This document shows positions 18,101 through 25,868 of a stretch of 64,000 nt of DNA, one piece after another. The notes under the pieces are model-generated. The model was not told the DNA's origin and did no database searches. It saw only the letters and a list, made by a program, of their open reading frames with translations. Each line of letters opens with the position of its first letter. The first letter of the stretch is position 1. The DNA is from Diplocloster agilis (GTDB lineage: Bacteria > Bacillota > Clostridia > Lachnospirales > Lachnospiraceae): positions 1 to 64,000 of the forward strand of contig NZ_JAHQCW010000001.1 in the NCBI RefSeq assembly GCF_019042275.1. Direction: 5' to 3'. Position numbers and translations under genes: made by a program.

Positions 18101-18891
18101 AGTTCTTCCCGGTCCGCCAGGTACTGCCGGTAGGTCTTTTCCATAGGAGTCCTGTAATACCCCTCCTCAAATTCCACATGTTTTAATTCCGTAGAGAAGG
18201 TGGTATGGCGGCAGTGATCCGACCAGTAGGTATCCAGCACCCGGATCTCTGTCATCGTCGGGTCCCTTCTCTCCTCGTTCAGAAAATAATTCTGGATATG
18301 CAAAAAATCCTGGAACGTCATCGCCAGATTCAAGGAATCATAAAGCCCCTTCAACGTCTCCTGATCCATTCGGATAAATCCGTCGAACACAGCGATATCA
18401 GCCGGCTCCTCAAACTCTGTGACCAGTGTTTCCGGTTTCACAAAATCCGTCTCTCTGGAATCCACCGGATTGATACAATAACTCTTAATCTGTTTGAGCT
18501 GCCCGTCGTCAAACTGTCCCCGGATTACATAGGTCGTAGCCGAGCGGATCACCGGTTCCTCATTTTCATTTAAAAAACGCACGCACTGAACGGCAGAATC
18601 CGCCCGCTGATCAAACTGCCCCGGCAGATACTCTACCGCAAAGGCCTTTTCATCGGCTCCTAACGGAAACTCCTCCTCATACAAGATGTCAACCGGAGGC
18701 TCTGAAAACACGGAAAGACAGGCTTTCTTATAACTCTCCTCCGTAATATTCTCCACATCGTACCGGATCAGGACCCGTACGCCCTGTACCCCGCTGATCC
18801 CCAGATAACTCCTGATATCCTCCAGTACCTCATTCGCCTTCACCGCATACGGCGGCTTCTTCTCGACATAAACTCTTCTTACGTTACTCAT
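15142..18891 (-). CDS. purL: Phosphoribosylformylglycinamidine synthase, single-chain
   Basis: Fourth step of purine synthesis: FGAR + glutamine + ATP to FGAM. The 1249-residue chain contains an N-terminal PurS-like region, two AIRS-type ATP domains (the substrate motif VNFKNETHNHPTEIEPFGGAATC lies near 310-340; read as KNETHNHP and EPFGGAAT) and a C-terminal glutamine amidotransferase from about residue 990, with nucleophile Cys in LGICNGFQ (about 1088) and His in ASHGEGRF (about 1155). All key residues are present. In Gram-positives PurL is often split into PurL/PurQ/PurS; the fused form is usual for Lachnospiraceae. CAGGAGG precedes the ATG by six bases. It stands alone, with related palindromes on both sides. 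Confidence 0.97.
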   Translation of the reverse strand: MSNVRRVYVEKKPPYAVKANEVLEDIRSYLGISGVQGVRVLIRYDVENITEESYKKACLSVFSEPPVDILYEEEFPLGADEKAFAVEYLPGQFDQRADSAVQCVRFLNENEEPVIRSATTYVIRGQFDDGQLKQIKSYCINPVDSRETDFVKPETLVTEFEEPADIAVFDGFIRMDQETLKGLYDSLNLAMTFQDFLHIQNYFLNEERRDPTMTEIRVLDTYWSDHCRHTTFSTELKHVEFEEGYYRTPMEKTYRQYLADREELLKGRKDKFVCLMDLALMAMRKLKAEGKLADQEESDEINACSIVVPVEIDGVTEEWLVNFKNETHNHPTEIEPFGGAATCLGGAIRDPLSGRTYVYQAMRVTGAADPTVSMEQTLKGKLPQKKLVRGAANGYSSYGNQIGLATGLVKEIYHPNYVAKRMEIGAVLGAAPRKDVVRETSDPGDIIILLGGRTGRDGCGGATGSSKVHTEASIETCGAEVQKGNAPTERKLQRLFRRPEVSRLIKKCNDFGAGGVSVAIGELADGLHIFLDKVPKKYAGLDGTEIAISESQERMAVVVDPKDVAEFMAYAAEENLESTEAAIVTKEPRLVMLWRGKEIVNISRAFLDTNGAHQETDVCVEMPETENYFKTKPVGDVRQAWLQTLADLNVCSQKGLVEMFDGSIGAASVFMPHGGKYQLTEVQAMAAKLPVLKGKCDTVTLMSYGFDPYLSSWSPYHGSSYAVLESVAKIVAAGGDYRNIRFTFQEYFRRMWNEPKRWSQPFAALLGAYEAQLRLELPSIGGKDSMSGTFNDIDVPPTLVSFAVDVAKERDIITPELKKAGSKLILVKINRDDYDLPDYGQAMDQYQKFHEDIQNGRIISAYAVDGNGIITAVSKMAFGNKIGVRLEHNVSAEDLFAPGFGSLVAEVPDGKLGELSVTYTVIGQVTGSDSLEYQDVNIPIEEALNSWTKTLEKVFPTKAKKDAAVLDTPVYDAKEIHVCGHKLAVPTVFIPVFPGTNCEYDSAKAFERAGAKVITKVFRNLDAQGIRDSVEEFERGIGQAQMIMFPGGFSAGDEPDGSAKFFATAFRNAKIQEAVMKLLNERDGLALGICNGFQALIKLGLVPYGDITGQTADSPTLTYNTIGRHISKMVYTKVVSNKSPWLSQAGLNKTYVSPASHGEGRFVASQEWIKKLFENGQVATQYVTPEGIPTMDEEWNVNGSYASIEGITSPDGRCLGKMAHVERRGESVAVNIYGEQDLKIFESGVAYFK

Positions 18892-18935
18892 GATCGACCT
18901 CCTGATTCAGATTACACTCATGCATCTTGTTTTCT

Positions 18936-18965
18936 ATTTTACCACAGTCTGTTCGATTAGTACAA
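18936..18965 (-). promoter_or_regulatory. Promoter of purL
   Basis: Minus-strand TTGTAC (18960-18965) and TAAAAT (18936-18941) with 18-base spacing lie about 45 bases before the purL ATG. I see no purine riboswitch and no clear PurR box in 18892-19050. Confidence 0.55.
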
Positions 18966-19052
18966 TTAATATACTTAATGTGTTTTATAAGTAATGCTAA
19001 TCAATTGGTTTTCGGCTCGATTCTGTCTTATCTATCTTTCAGACGTTGTAAT

Positions 19053-19178
19053 AAATGAAATACCGCTCCTACTGTTATGGGAAATAGTCGGACAGACTTC
19101 CGGCGGCTTCTGTTCCGCGGTTGCTTCCCATGCGGGACGAATCAGCCGCACATCCATAACAGGCGAAGCGGTTTTATT
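19053..19178. repeat. Palindromic intergenic element C (type I, short and degenerate)
   Basis: A shorter relative of element B. Arms AATGAAATACCGC..CTGTTATGG and CCATAACAG..GCGGTTTTATTT enclose a small side hairpin (GGAA ... TTCC) and a core stem GCGGCT / AGCCGC. GAAT is kept on the 3' side of the inner loop, but the 5' CTGA reads CTGT, so the core is degenerate. Flanking ATTTAGATTTTACCCGG is shared with element B, so B and C are homologous copies on either side of purL. The rest of the gap 18892-19259 holds only the purL promoter. Confidence 0.7.
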
Positions 19179-19259
19179 TAGATTTTACCCGGCACGGGTC
19201 GAAAGTGAACTCTGCCAGAGAATTGTGGGCTATTCCTTATAACATACCAATAAGACACA

Positions 19260-20357
19260 CTACAATACTTCAAAATCCAGTTTACCTTGTTCCGTACCAT
19301 TAACAATAAGTGCAAGGGAATGGGTTCCTGGGTAATGCTTTCTTGTACTTAAATCTGCAAAAGAATGCGTTTTTATATATATCTTTTCTTGATTTGCCAT
19401 AAAGGAAGCTTCGGATATCTGAAATACTTTTCGATTCTGCCCGCCATTTGCTTTTACATAATAAACGCCATACTCCAACCGCACCTTAGTTGCTTTTTTT
19501 ACCCTGATTTTAAAAGAAAAGATCATATCCTTCCCAATGGGAACGGACGCTGCTCCCAACGTGAAGTCATAAACATCCACGGAACCGGCATCTGCAATCC
19601 CAAAGATACCTAACACATCCCTGTTACCCTTTTTTAGCAGCGTCCTACATCCGTGTTTTACAATCCAATCCGTATATTCGTTTTTACCATACCAATCCAT
19701 TGCCGTTTTCACAACAAGGTCAGGATGTGTTTTAGAAATATCGTTTAAATTATTGGCTACACTTTTACGGACATACAGAGACGGGTCTGCTTTCAGTTGC
19801 TCTAAAATACCAAGTATTGGTGATGGGTCTTTTTTAAACCTTGTCAGCGCTTGTCCCCACGGCAGCGCTGGACGGCAGCCCTCGCTGGCAAGCCGCCGGA
19901 CATGCTCATTCTTATGCTTAGCCCATACGTACATCTGCGCCATCATACGCTCTTCCTGGTCTATAATAAATGACCTGACGGCAAACTCAGCGGTTGAGTA
20001 TTGAGTATACCGCTCTAATGCAGCGATTGACAAATTCCAATGGCACTCATCCCGCCCGTAGACTTCCACAAAATCCGGGAAGTAAATTAAAGCATTGTCA
20101 TGAAACCCTTCTGGATAACCCGCAACCACCTGATCTATAATGCCAAGTGCCGATTCGTAATCAGTTGGTAAATATCTTCCCAAATTAATAGCAATTTGCC
20201 GCATACGGCCCTTCAGTTCCAGCACATCCCATGTTTCATCCATAATGTCGTTTACAAAATCACTATCCTGAAATGAATGATATACAGCCTTAATGCGTAA
20301 AGCCAATTCATGAATGGAATGATAATTATAATATTTGTCTTTCATTAATTCAGGCAT
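19260..20357 (-). CDS. DNA alkylation repair protein, AlkD-like HEAT repeats
   Basis: A 365-residue protein. The first 240 residues are HEAT-like helical repeats typical of the AlkC/AlkD family of alkylpurine DNA glycosylases; the segments RRLASEGCRPALPWG and DPSLYVRKSVANNLND are recognisable family motifs. The C-terminal 110 residues form a separate beta-rich domain, as in the longer COG4335-type members. It would remove bulky or positively charged alkylated bases without base flipping. GAGGAAG precedes the ATG by a few bases. It is somewhat AT-rich relative to purL and stands as a single gene downstream of the antiporter on the same strand. Confidence 0.85.
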   Translation of the reverse strand: MPELMKDKYYNYHSIHELALRIKAVYHSFQDSDFVNDIMDETWDVLELKGRMRQIAINLGRYLPTDYESALGIIDQVVAGYPEGFHDNALIYFPDFVEVYGRDECHWNLSIAALERYTQYSTAEFAVRSFIIDQEERMMAQMYVWAKHKNEHVRRLASEGCRPALPWGQALTRFKKDPSPILGILEQLKADPSLYVRKSVANNLNDISKTHPDLVVKTAMDWYGKNEYTDWIVKHGCRTLLKKGNRDVLGIFGIADAGSVDVYDFTLGAASVPIGKDMIFSFKIRVKKATKVRLEYGVYYVKANGGQNRKVFQISEASFMANQEKIYIKTHSFADLSTRKHYPGTHSLALIVNGTEQGKLDFEVL

Positions 20358-20424
20358 TTGCTTCCTCTTTAATATCAGCGTGCAGAAATGTTATCAACTC
20401 ATTTGGTATCATAACCTTATATTT

Positions 20425-21729
20425 TTATCTCCGGGGACGTTCTTCCCCTTCCTGATACTGCCCGTTCCGCAGTTTGCTGAGCTCTTCGTAGTTACGCGAC
20501 AAGCTCTCGGACTCCGGAATCAGCTCCATCTCCGGGCTCACGGTTACCGGTCCTCTGCGGAATACCGGTTTTAACAGAATCGGCGTAATAATCGTCGTAA
20601 TCACCACCACAACTACCACCGGCCCCAGGAAGGCGGAACCCAGAAGCCCCAACTGGGCTCCCTTGCTGGCTACGATCAGGGCCACCTCACCACGGGAAAT
20701 CATTCCGACTCCGATCCTCCAGCACTGATAGTTCTGATAGCCGCACACTTTGGCGCCCAGGCCGCAGCCGATAACCTTGGTCAGGATCGCCACCACCACT
20801 AGGATGACCGCGAACAGCACGATACTGGCCGTCATATTAGGAAGCTCCACTTTCAGTCCGATGCTGGCGAAAAAAACAGGGGACAGGAGCAGGTAGGATA
20901 AGGTATCAAATTTGGACGCCAGAAACTGGGTTTTCTGGGTTTTGGAAATAATCAGGCCCGCGATAAACGCGCCGGTAATATCGGCTACACCAAACCACAC
21001 TTCCGCCACATAGGACATGATAAGGCAGAACACGAATGCAATGATCGCGTGCCGGTGAAGTCCTCTCGGCGCGGAACCGCTCCACTTTTCATAAATTTTA
21101 TAAAACAGAAAGCCCGCAGCCAGCGCAAAGACGAAGAATCCGACGATTTTTAAAAGCACGATCCCGATATTGACAGAACTGTCCGCCATACTGGTGATCA
21201 CGGTCAGCGCGATAATACCCAGGATATCGTCGATAATGGCGGCGCCCAGGATCGCATTTCCCGAACGGGTCTTCAATTTTCCCAGCTCTTTCAGGGTTTC
21301 CACCGTGATGCTGACAGACGTAGCGGTCAGGATCACACCGATAAACACATTTTGCAGAAATAAGGTGCAGGACGCGTCGGAGTCGATAACCCCTGGTTTG
21401 TTGAAGAAGTAAGCTACGGCAAATCCGCCTGCCAACGGTACCAGCACGCCGATCAGCGCGATCAGGAAAGATTTCTTCCCTGTTTTCTTCAATTCCTCCA
21501 TATCCGTCTCCATGCCGGCGCAGAACATCAAAACGATGACCCCGATCTCCGACAGGTCATGGATCAATTCCGTCTCTTTTAATATGTTAAGCACTGCCGG
21601 TCCCAGGAGCAGCCCGGCCAGCAACGCTCCCACCACCTGGGGCATATGTATTTTCCGGGTAAAAAGGCCCAGCACTTTTGTACTCAGCAGTATCAATGCA
21701 AGATCGAACAAAAAATCATACGGATTCAT
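20425..21729 (-). CDS. Cation:proton antiporter, CPA2/KefB type
   Basis: A 434-residue membrane protein with 12-13 predicted helices and no cytoplasmic RCK domain; the last 40 residues are a charged tail. Motifs PQVVGALLAGLLLGP, FCAGMETD and IIDDILGIIALTV (the Asp-Asp pair of the ion site) identify a Na+/H+ or K+/H+ exchanger of the CPA2 family. I use ATG 21729, nine codons inside the longest frame, because GGAGAG lies upstream. Its promoter is divergent from that of the LysR gene at 21887, so the LysR protein may regulate it. Confidence 0.9.
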   Translation of the reverse strand: MNPYDFLFDLALILLSTKVLGLFTRKIHMPQVVGALLAGLLLGPAVLNILKETELIHDLSEIGVIVLMFCAGMETDMEELKKTGKKSFLIALIGVLVPLAGGFAVAYFFNKPGVIDSDASCTLFLQNVFIGVILTATSVSITVETLKELGKLKTRSGNAILGAAIIDDILGIIALTVITSMADSSVNIGIVLLKIVGFFVFALAAGFLFYKIYEKWSGSAPRGLHRHAIIAFVFCLIMSYVAEVWFGVADITGAFIAGLIISKTQKTQFLASKFDTLSYLLLSPVFFASIGLKVELPNMTASIVLFAVILVVVAILTKVIGCGLGAKVCGYQNYQCWRIGVGMISRGEVALIVASKGAQLGLLGSAFLGPVVVVVVITTIITPILLKPVFRRGPVTVSPEMELIPESESLSRNYEELSKLRNGQYQEGEERPRR

Positions 21730-21805
21730 CTCATATCTCTCCTTCTTCTCCCACAAACGCTATGATTGGGGACTCCATTTTTTACCATTTTTTTAATTCC
21801 GGTTC

Positions 21806-21834
21806 ATCTTACTACTTCTATTTTTTCCTGTCAA
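21806..21834 (-). promoter_or_regulatory. Promoter of the antiporter gene
   Basis: Minus-strand TTGACA (21829-21834) and TAAGAT (21806-21811) with exactly 17 bases between them. It is back to back with the LysR promoter (-10 TATAAT at 21852-21857), the classic layout for a LysR-regulated divergent pair. Confidence 0.75.
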
Positions 21835-21851
21835 TCATTCAGATAATATGT

Positions 21852-21857
21852 TATAAT
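21852..21857 (+). promoter_or_regulatory. -10 element of the LysR gene
   Basis: A perfect TATAAT lies 30 bases before the LysR start. A TGTCAA 17 bases upstream (21829-21834) is a poor -35 and also serves as the reverse complement of the antiporter -35, so the two promoters overlap and may be mutually exclusive. Confidence 0.55.
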
Positions 21858-21886
21858 ATAACCATCATTTATAAGGAGTACTAATA

Positions 21887-22765
21887 ATGGATATTAATTA
21901 TGAGCTTTACAAAGTATTCTATTATGTAGCCGTGACGCTTAGTTTTTCCGAAGCATCCAAGCAGCTCTTTATCTCTCAGTCCGCCGTAAGCCAATCGATC
22001 AAGGTACTGGAAAAGAAGCTGAATCAGCAGCTCTTCGTGCGCAGCACAAAAAAGGTGTACTTAACCCCCGAAGGGGAAACCCTGCTCCGCTATGTGGAGC
22101 CCGCCATCAATCTGATCGAACGGGGGGAAAACCAGCTGCTGGAAGCGGATTCCCTGGGAGGCGGCCAGCTGCGCATCGGCGCCAGCGATACCATCTGCCG
22201 TTATTTTCTGGTCCCCTATCTGAAACGGTTCCACCGGGACTTTCCAAAGATCCACATTAAGGTTATGAACCAGACCTCGGTTAAGTGCGTCGATCTGCTG
22301 GAAAGCGGACAGGTTGATCTGATCGTATCGAACTTCCCGAATTCCCGGCTGAACAACACACACCAGATCACTACGATAAAATCTTTTCAGGACGTCTTCG
22401 TAGCCAGCAGGCAGTTTTTTGATCTGGCCGGCCATGAGGTTTCTCTTCAGGAACTGTTGGACTATCCGATCCTCATGCTGGACCGGAAAAGCACCACCAG
22501 CGAGTTCCTGCACAACCTGTTCCAGCAAAACCAGCTGGATCTGGTACCGGAAATCGAGCTTACCAGCAATGATCTGCTGCTGGATCTGGCCGGGATCGGA
22601 CTGGGAATCGCTTTTGTGCCGGACTTCTGCCTGTTGAATAAGTCACCGGATCTCTATCCCCTGACCCTGCAGGAGAAGATGCCCCGCCGCCAGATCGTGA
22701 TCGCCTATAATCAGCATCTGCCCATCTCACAGGCCGCCAGACAGTTTATTCAGTATTTCTCCTGA
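21887..22765 (+). CDS. LysR family transcriptional regulator
   Basis: A 292-residue regulator with an N-terminal winged helix (about 1-60: FSEASKQLFISQSAVSQSIKVLEKKL) and a LysR substrate-binding domain (about 88-292, starting GQLRIGASDTICRYFLVPYL). ATAAGGAG precedes the ATG. It is divergent from the antiporter, the probable target. Its 3' end overlaps the convergent helicase gene by 16 bases. The effector is unknown. Confidence 0.93.
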   Translation: MDINYELYKVFYYVAVTLSFSEASKQLFISQSAVSQSIKVLEKKLNQQLFVRSTKKVYLTPEGETLLRYVEPAINLIERGENQLLEADSLGGGQLRIGASDTICRYFLVPYLKRFHRDFPKIHIKVMNQTSVKCVDLLESGQVDLIVSNFPNSRLNNTHQITTIKSFQDVFVASRQFFDLAGHEVSLQELLDYPILMLDRKSTTSEFLHNLFQQNQLDLVPEIELTSNDLLLDLAGIGLGIAFVPDFCLLNKSPDLYPLTLQEKMPRRQIVIAYNQHLPISQAARQFIQYFS

Positions 22766-25116
22766 CCGCGCCAGAAGTCTTCCAATTTCTGATCGATGGT
22801 ATGCAGCGTGCAGTGTTCGTGCACTGCCCATTCAGGAGGAAAGAGCTGCTTATACTGGTACTGCGTAAACCGGTCGTCCAATAAAAGGATAACCCCCGTG
22901 TCCTGATCCGTGCGGATGACCCGGCCCGCGGCCTGCAGCACCTTATTCATGCCCGGATAGAGATACGCGTAGGAAAATCCTTCCCGCTGGGCCTGATGCT
23001 CATCATAGTACTGTTTCAGAATTTCCCGTTCATTGCAGACCTGGGGCAGCCCCGTCCCGACGATAATCGCGCCGATCAGCTGCTCCTGCTTCAGATCGAT
23101 TCCTTCCGAAAAAATGCCGCCCATTACACAAAAACCGACCAGCGTCCGGTCAAGCCCGGTGGTAAACTGGGATAAAAATTCTTCTCTCTCCTGTTCCCGC
23201 ATATTCGGCTGCTGCAGCAGACAGATACAGCCTGGGTCCGGATTCAGCGATTGAAAGCTCTCATAGACCGACTCCATCATGCGGTAGGAGGGGAAAAACA
23301 CCAGGTAGTTTCCCTTTTTATGGAAGATGGTCTTCTGTATATAGGAAGCCATCCGCTGATATTCTGCCTGACCGCGCCGGGTATATTTGCTGCTGACGTC
23401 GCTCCCGACCAGCAGCAGCCTTTGTTCCGGCCGGAACGTACTGCTGGCGTATACCGCGTAGTCGTTCATGTCTCCGCTCAACAGATTAACGTAGTAGCGA
23501 AGCGGCAGTAAAGTCGCCGAAAAGAAGACCGCGCTGTTTCCTTTATCCAAAAATTCTTTCAGGTTTTTGGCCGTATGAATGCAGAAAAGTTTCAGCTGGA
23601 ACTGACCGTTTTCCATATGCTCGGTGTAGATCTCATAATTTTCATCCACTCGGTCGTAAATGTTCAGAAAATCCCTGACCTGCATATAAAATTCAAACAC
23701 CTGGTCGCGGATCTCATCCTGTTCCCATTCTTCCAGAAATTTCTCCAATTCCGCCGCAAGCCTCATAAGCGCTATAATAAAATCGCCGATATCCGGCAGC
23801 AGCCGGTAGGTATCGCATTCCCGCTTCATAGACAGAAGCCGTTTATTGCAGCTGTCCAATTCTTTGGCAACCTTTGGCCGCACAGCTTTGATTACCTTTT
23901 TTATCTCCAGGAAATCTTCTTTTATAAGCGCAGCGCTGTACATTTCCCTGGCCCGTTCCACCAAGTTATGGGCTTCATCGATCAAAAACAGATAATCCCC
24001 TTTGATCCCCTCCGCAAAAAAGCGCTTCAGATAAACCTTAGGATCGAACACGTAATTATAATCACAGATAATCCCGTCGCACCATGTGGAAACATCCAGA
24101 CAGAATTCAAACGGGCAAACCTCATATTCCATCGCATGAGCGTTTAAAACTTCTCTGGTAAAGTTATCTTCTTTTGTGAGCAGCGCATAGACCGCGTCAT
24201 TTACCCGGTCATAATGCCCTTTCGCATAAGGGCAGTGATCCGGATTGCATTCCATCTCCTCGCAGGCGCACATTTTCTCTTTCGCCGTGATGATCACCGT
24301 CTTATAACGAAGTCCCTGTTCCCGGAGCAGGGAAAATGCCTCGTTTGCCACCGTACGGGTGATGGTTTTGGCTGTAAGATAAAAGATTTTATCTCCCAGT
24401 TCCTCCCCTACCGCTTTCACCGCCGGGAAAACGGTGGATATCGTCTTGCCCACACCGGTAGGCGCCTGTATAAAAAGACGTTTTTTCTGATACATGGTGC
24501 GGTATACCTGGGAGGCCAGCTCCTTCTGCCCTTCCCGGTAGGGAAAGGGGAATTCTATGTTATGGATGGAATCCTTTCGGATTTTTCTCCATTCGAATTG
24601 AAAGTCAGCCCACTTTCTGTATTCCTCCATAAGCCCCCCGAACCACTTCTCCAGTTCCGGAAACTCATATTCCGACTCAAAATATTTTATAAACTCCGTA
24701 TCCAGGTTTACATAGGTCATCCGAACCGCTATATGAGAAAGCCCCTGCTGCCGCCCGTAGATATAAGCATAGCATTTTGCCTGCGCCAGATGCACGCCCA
24801 CCGGTCCGTCCAGGTGCTCCAGGTCCATATAGATTCCTTTAATTTCGTCGATTACGACAGTCCCATCCTGCTCCTCTATTCCGTCTGCCCTGCCTTCCAC
24901 GCATATCTCATAGTCCTCTGCCGGCACGGTGATCTTCAGCGGAACCTCCGCCCGGTAACCGGCTCCCATCTGCCGCTGGATCTTCCGGTGGATTCTGCTT
25001 CCGGCCTGCATCGCTTCCGTATCTTTCCCGGCTTTCTTCCGGTTATCGATATCCCCTTCCCGCAGAATAAACTCCACCAGGCTGCGCACCGATATCTTAA
25101 TCACTGTATCCGACAT
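22750..25116 (-). CDS. DinG/XPD-family helicase fused to PD-(D/E)XK nuclease
   Basis: A 788-residue protein with two parts. Residues 1-180 resemble a RecB/Cas4-type PD-(D/E)XK nuclease: EGRADGI gives Asp78 and VIDEIKG gives Glu91 and Lys93. From about residue 190 a superfamily 2 XPD-like helicase follows: Walker A APTGVGKT at 218-225, four cysteines of the iron–sulfur cluster near 285-300 (CACEEMECNPDHC), DEAH in LIDEAHNL near 385, and C-terminal motif VI near AAGRVIRTDQD. All catalytic residues are in place. AAGGAG lies nine bases before the ATG. A role in processing recombination or damage intermediates is inferred from the family and from nearby repair genes. Confidence 0.87.
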   Translation of the reverse strand: MSDTVIKISVRSLVEFILREGDIDNRKKAGKDTEAMQAGSRIHRKIQRQMGAGYRAEVPLKITVPAEDYEICVEGRADGIEEQDGTVVIDEIKGIYMDLEHLDGPVGVHLAQAKCYAYIYGRQQGLSHIAVRMTYVNLDTEFIKYFESEYEFPELEKWFGGLMEEYRKWADFQFEWRKIRKDSIHNIEFPFPYREGQKELASQVYRTMYQKKRLFIQAPTGVGKTISTVFPAVKAVGEELGDKIFYLTAKTITRTVANEAFSLLREQGLRYKTVIITAKEKMCACEEMECNPDHCPYAKGHYDRVNDAVYALLTKEDNFTREVLNAHAMEYEVCPFEFCLDVSTWCDGIICDYNYVFDPKVYLKRFFAEGIKGDYLFLIDEAHNLVERAREMYSAALIKEDFLEIKKVIKAVRPKVAKELDSCNKRLLSMKRECDTYRLLPDIGDFIIALMRLAAELEKFLEEWEQDEIRDQVFEFYMQVRDFLNIYDRVDENYEIYTEHMENGQFQLKLFCIHTAKNLKEFLDKGNSAVFFSATLLPLRYYVNLLSGDMNDYAVYASSTFRPEQRLLLVGSDVSSKYTRRGQAEYQRMASYIQKTIFHKKGNYLVFFPSYRMMESVYESFQSLNPDPGCICLLQQPNMREQEREEFLSQFTTGLDRTLVGFCVMGGIFSEGIDLKQEQLIGAIIVGTGLPQVCNEREILKQYYDEHQAQREGFSYAYLYPGMNKVLQAAGRVIRTDQDTGVILLLDDRFTQYQYKQLFPPEWAVHEHCTLHTIDQKLEDFWRGQEKY

Positions 25117-25242
25117 CTTTCCTATCTCCTTCAGGTATTCTGTTCCCTATTATCCCCTTCCCGCCGGGCTGCGTCAAGAAGGAAACCTGATTGCCGGTTT
25201 ATCCCAAACCTCTGCGTACCGGCTTTATCCCTAATTGAAAAT

Positions 25243-25276
25243 GCCCCCCATCCCATAAGGCTACAGGATAGAGGGC
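25243..25276 (-). terminator. Terminator-like hairpin after the HPr-like gene
   Basis: An 11-pair stem GCCCTCTATCC / GGATGGGGGGC (with G·T pairs on the minus strand) followed by ATTTTC. The T-run is weak, so termination may be partial. It separates the HPr-like gene from the helicase gene. Confidence 0.5.
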
Positions 25277-25317
25277 TCATTGTTCCGCATCAAAATCAGT
25301 GTATAGGCTGCATATCG

Positions 25318-25545
25318 TTATGCAATCGAATATTTATCCAAGATGTTCTCAAACCGGAGGTCATTTCCGCCGTAACGAACTGTCAATTCTTTGGTCAGGT
25401 CCATGCTCAATACGCCCAAAATAGACTTTGCATCAACCACGAAGCGATTATAAAAAATATCGACATCGAAATCACATTTCTCAGCTGCGGCTACGAACTC
25501 TCTTACATCTTCTGTTGCGGACAACTTGATTTTTCGTTTCTCCAT
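25318..25545 (-). CDS. HPr-like (Crh-like) protein without the catalytic histidine
   Basis: A 75-residue protein with the HPr fold: CDFDVDIFYN and KSILGVLSMDL align with the second strand and the regulatory serine region of HPr. The regulatory serine (Ser41, equivalent to HPr Ser46) is present. The IHARPA motif with the phospho-accepting His15 is missing; the region reads TEDVREFVAA. That combination is what Bacillus Crh shows, so I infer a regulatory rather than sugar-transport role. AAGGAAG precedes ATG 25545; the upstream in-frame extension lacks a binding site. It is monocistronic, with a hairpin downstream. Confidence 0.75.
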   Translation of the reverse strand: MEKRKIKLSATEDVREFVAAAEKCDFDVDIFYNRFVVDAKSILGVLSMDLTKELTVRYGGNDLRFENILDKYSIA

Positions 25546-25683
25546 AGCAAACACTTCCTTAGATAAAATAGAACTAAAACATGTGGTATCGATTTCGTCT
25601 AGAATTATCCCACTATTTAGTCTATTTGTCAATTCTGTCCAAAGTTCCCAAATTTAACCTGTTTTTAACTAAATTTGTACTTT

Positions 25684-25689
25684 TATAAT
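25684..25689 (+). promoter_or_regulatory. Possible -10 element upstream of the small ORF
   Basis: Perfect TATAAT in an AT-rich stretch, about 64 bases before the candidate TTG start at 25753. The -35 region around 25660-25667 is T-rich but poor, so this is tentative. Confidence 0.3.
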
Positions 25690-25752
25690 ATGACCCTCTT
25701 GGATTTTTCTTATTTTCGCACAAAAATGACAACTTCAAAAAGGAGGTTCCGT

Positions 25753-25821
25753 TTGCCAAAACCAAATTTTTATTCATTCTGCACCGAATGCGTCGACAAA
25801 ATTGTGGCGAAATGTCGATAA
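25753..25821 (+). CDS. Possible 22-residue cysteine-containing peptide
   Basis: An open frame TTG..TAA of 22 codons encodes MPKPNFYSFCTECVDKIV followed by AKCR. It is preceded by AAAAAGGAGG at a spacing of six to seven bases, the strongest ribosome binding site in the 323-base gap between the HPr-like and DNA-repair genes. The CTEC motif plus a third cysteine could bind a metal. No homologue is recalled, and a frame this short can arise by chance; the good Shine–Dalgarno and upstream TATAAT are the only support. Confidence 0.35.
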   Translation: MPKPNFYSFCTECVDKIVAKCR

Positions 25822-25868
25822 CATAACGCCTTTTATCCCCTCATAGAAGCGGGACGATCTTACTTAGC

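Noticed and set aside
18892-19052. Purine riboswitch in front of purL
   Set aside because: The leader is only about 40 bases and has no conserved aptamer sequence.
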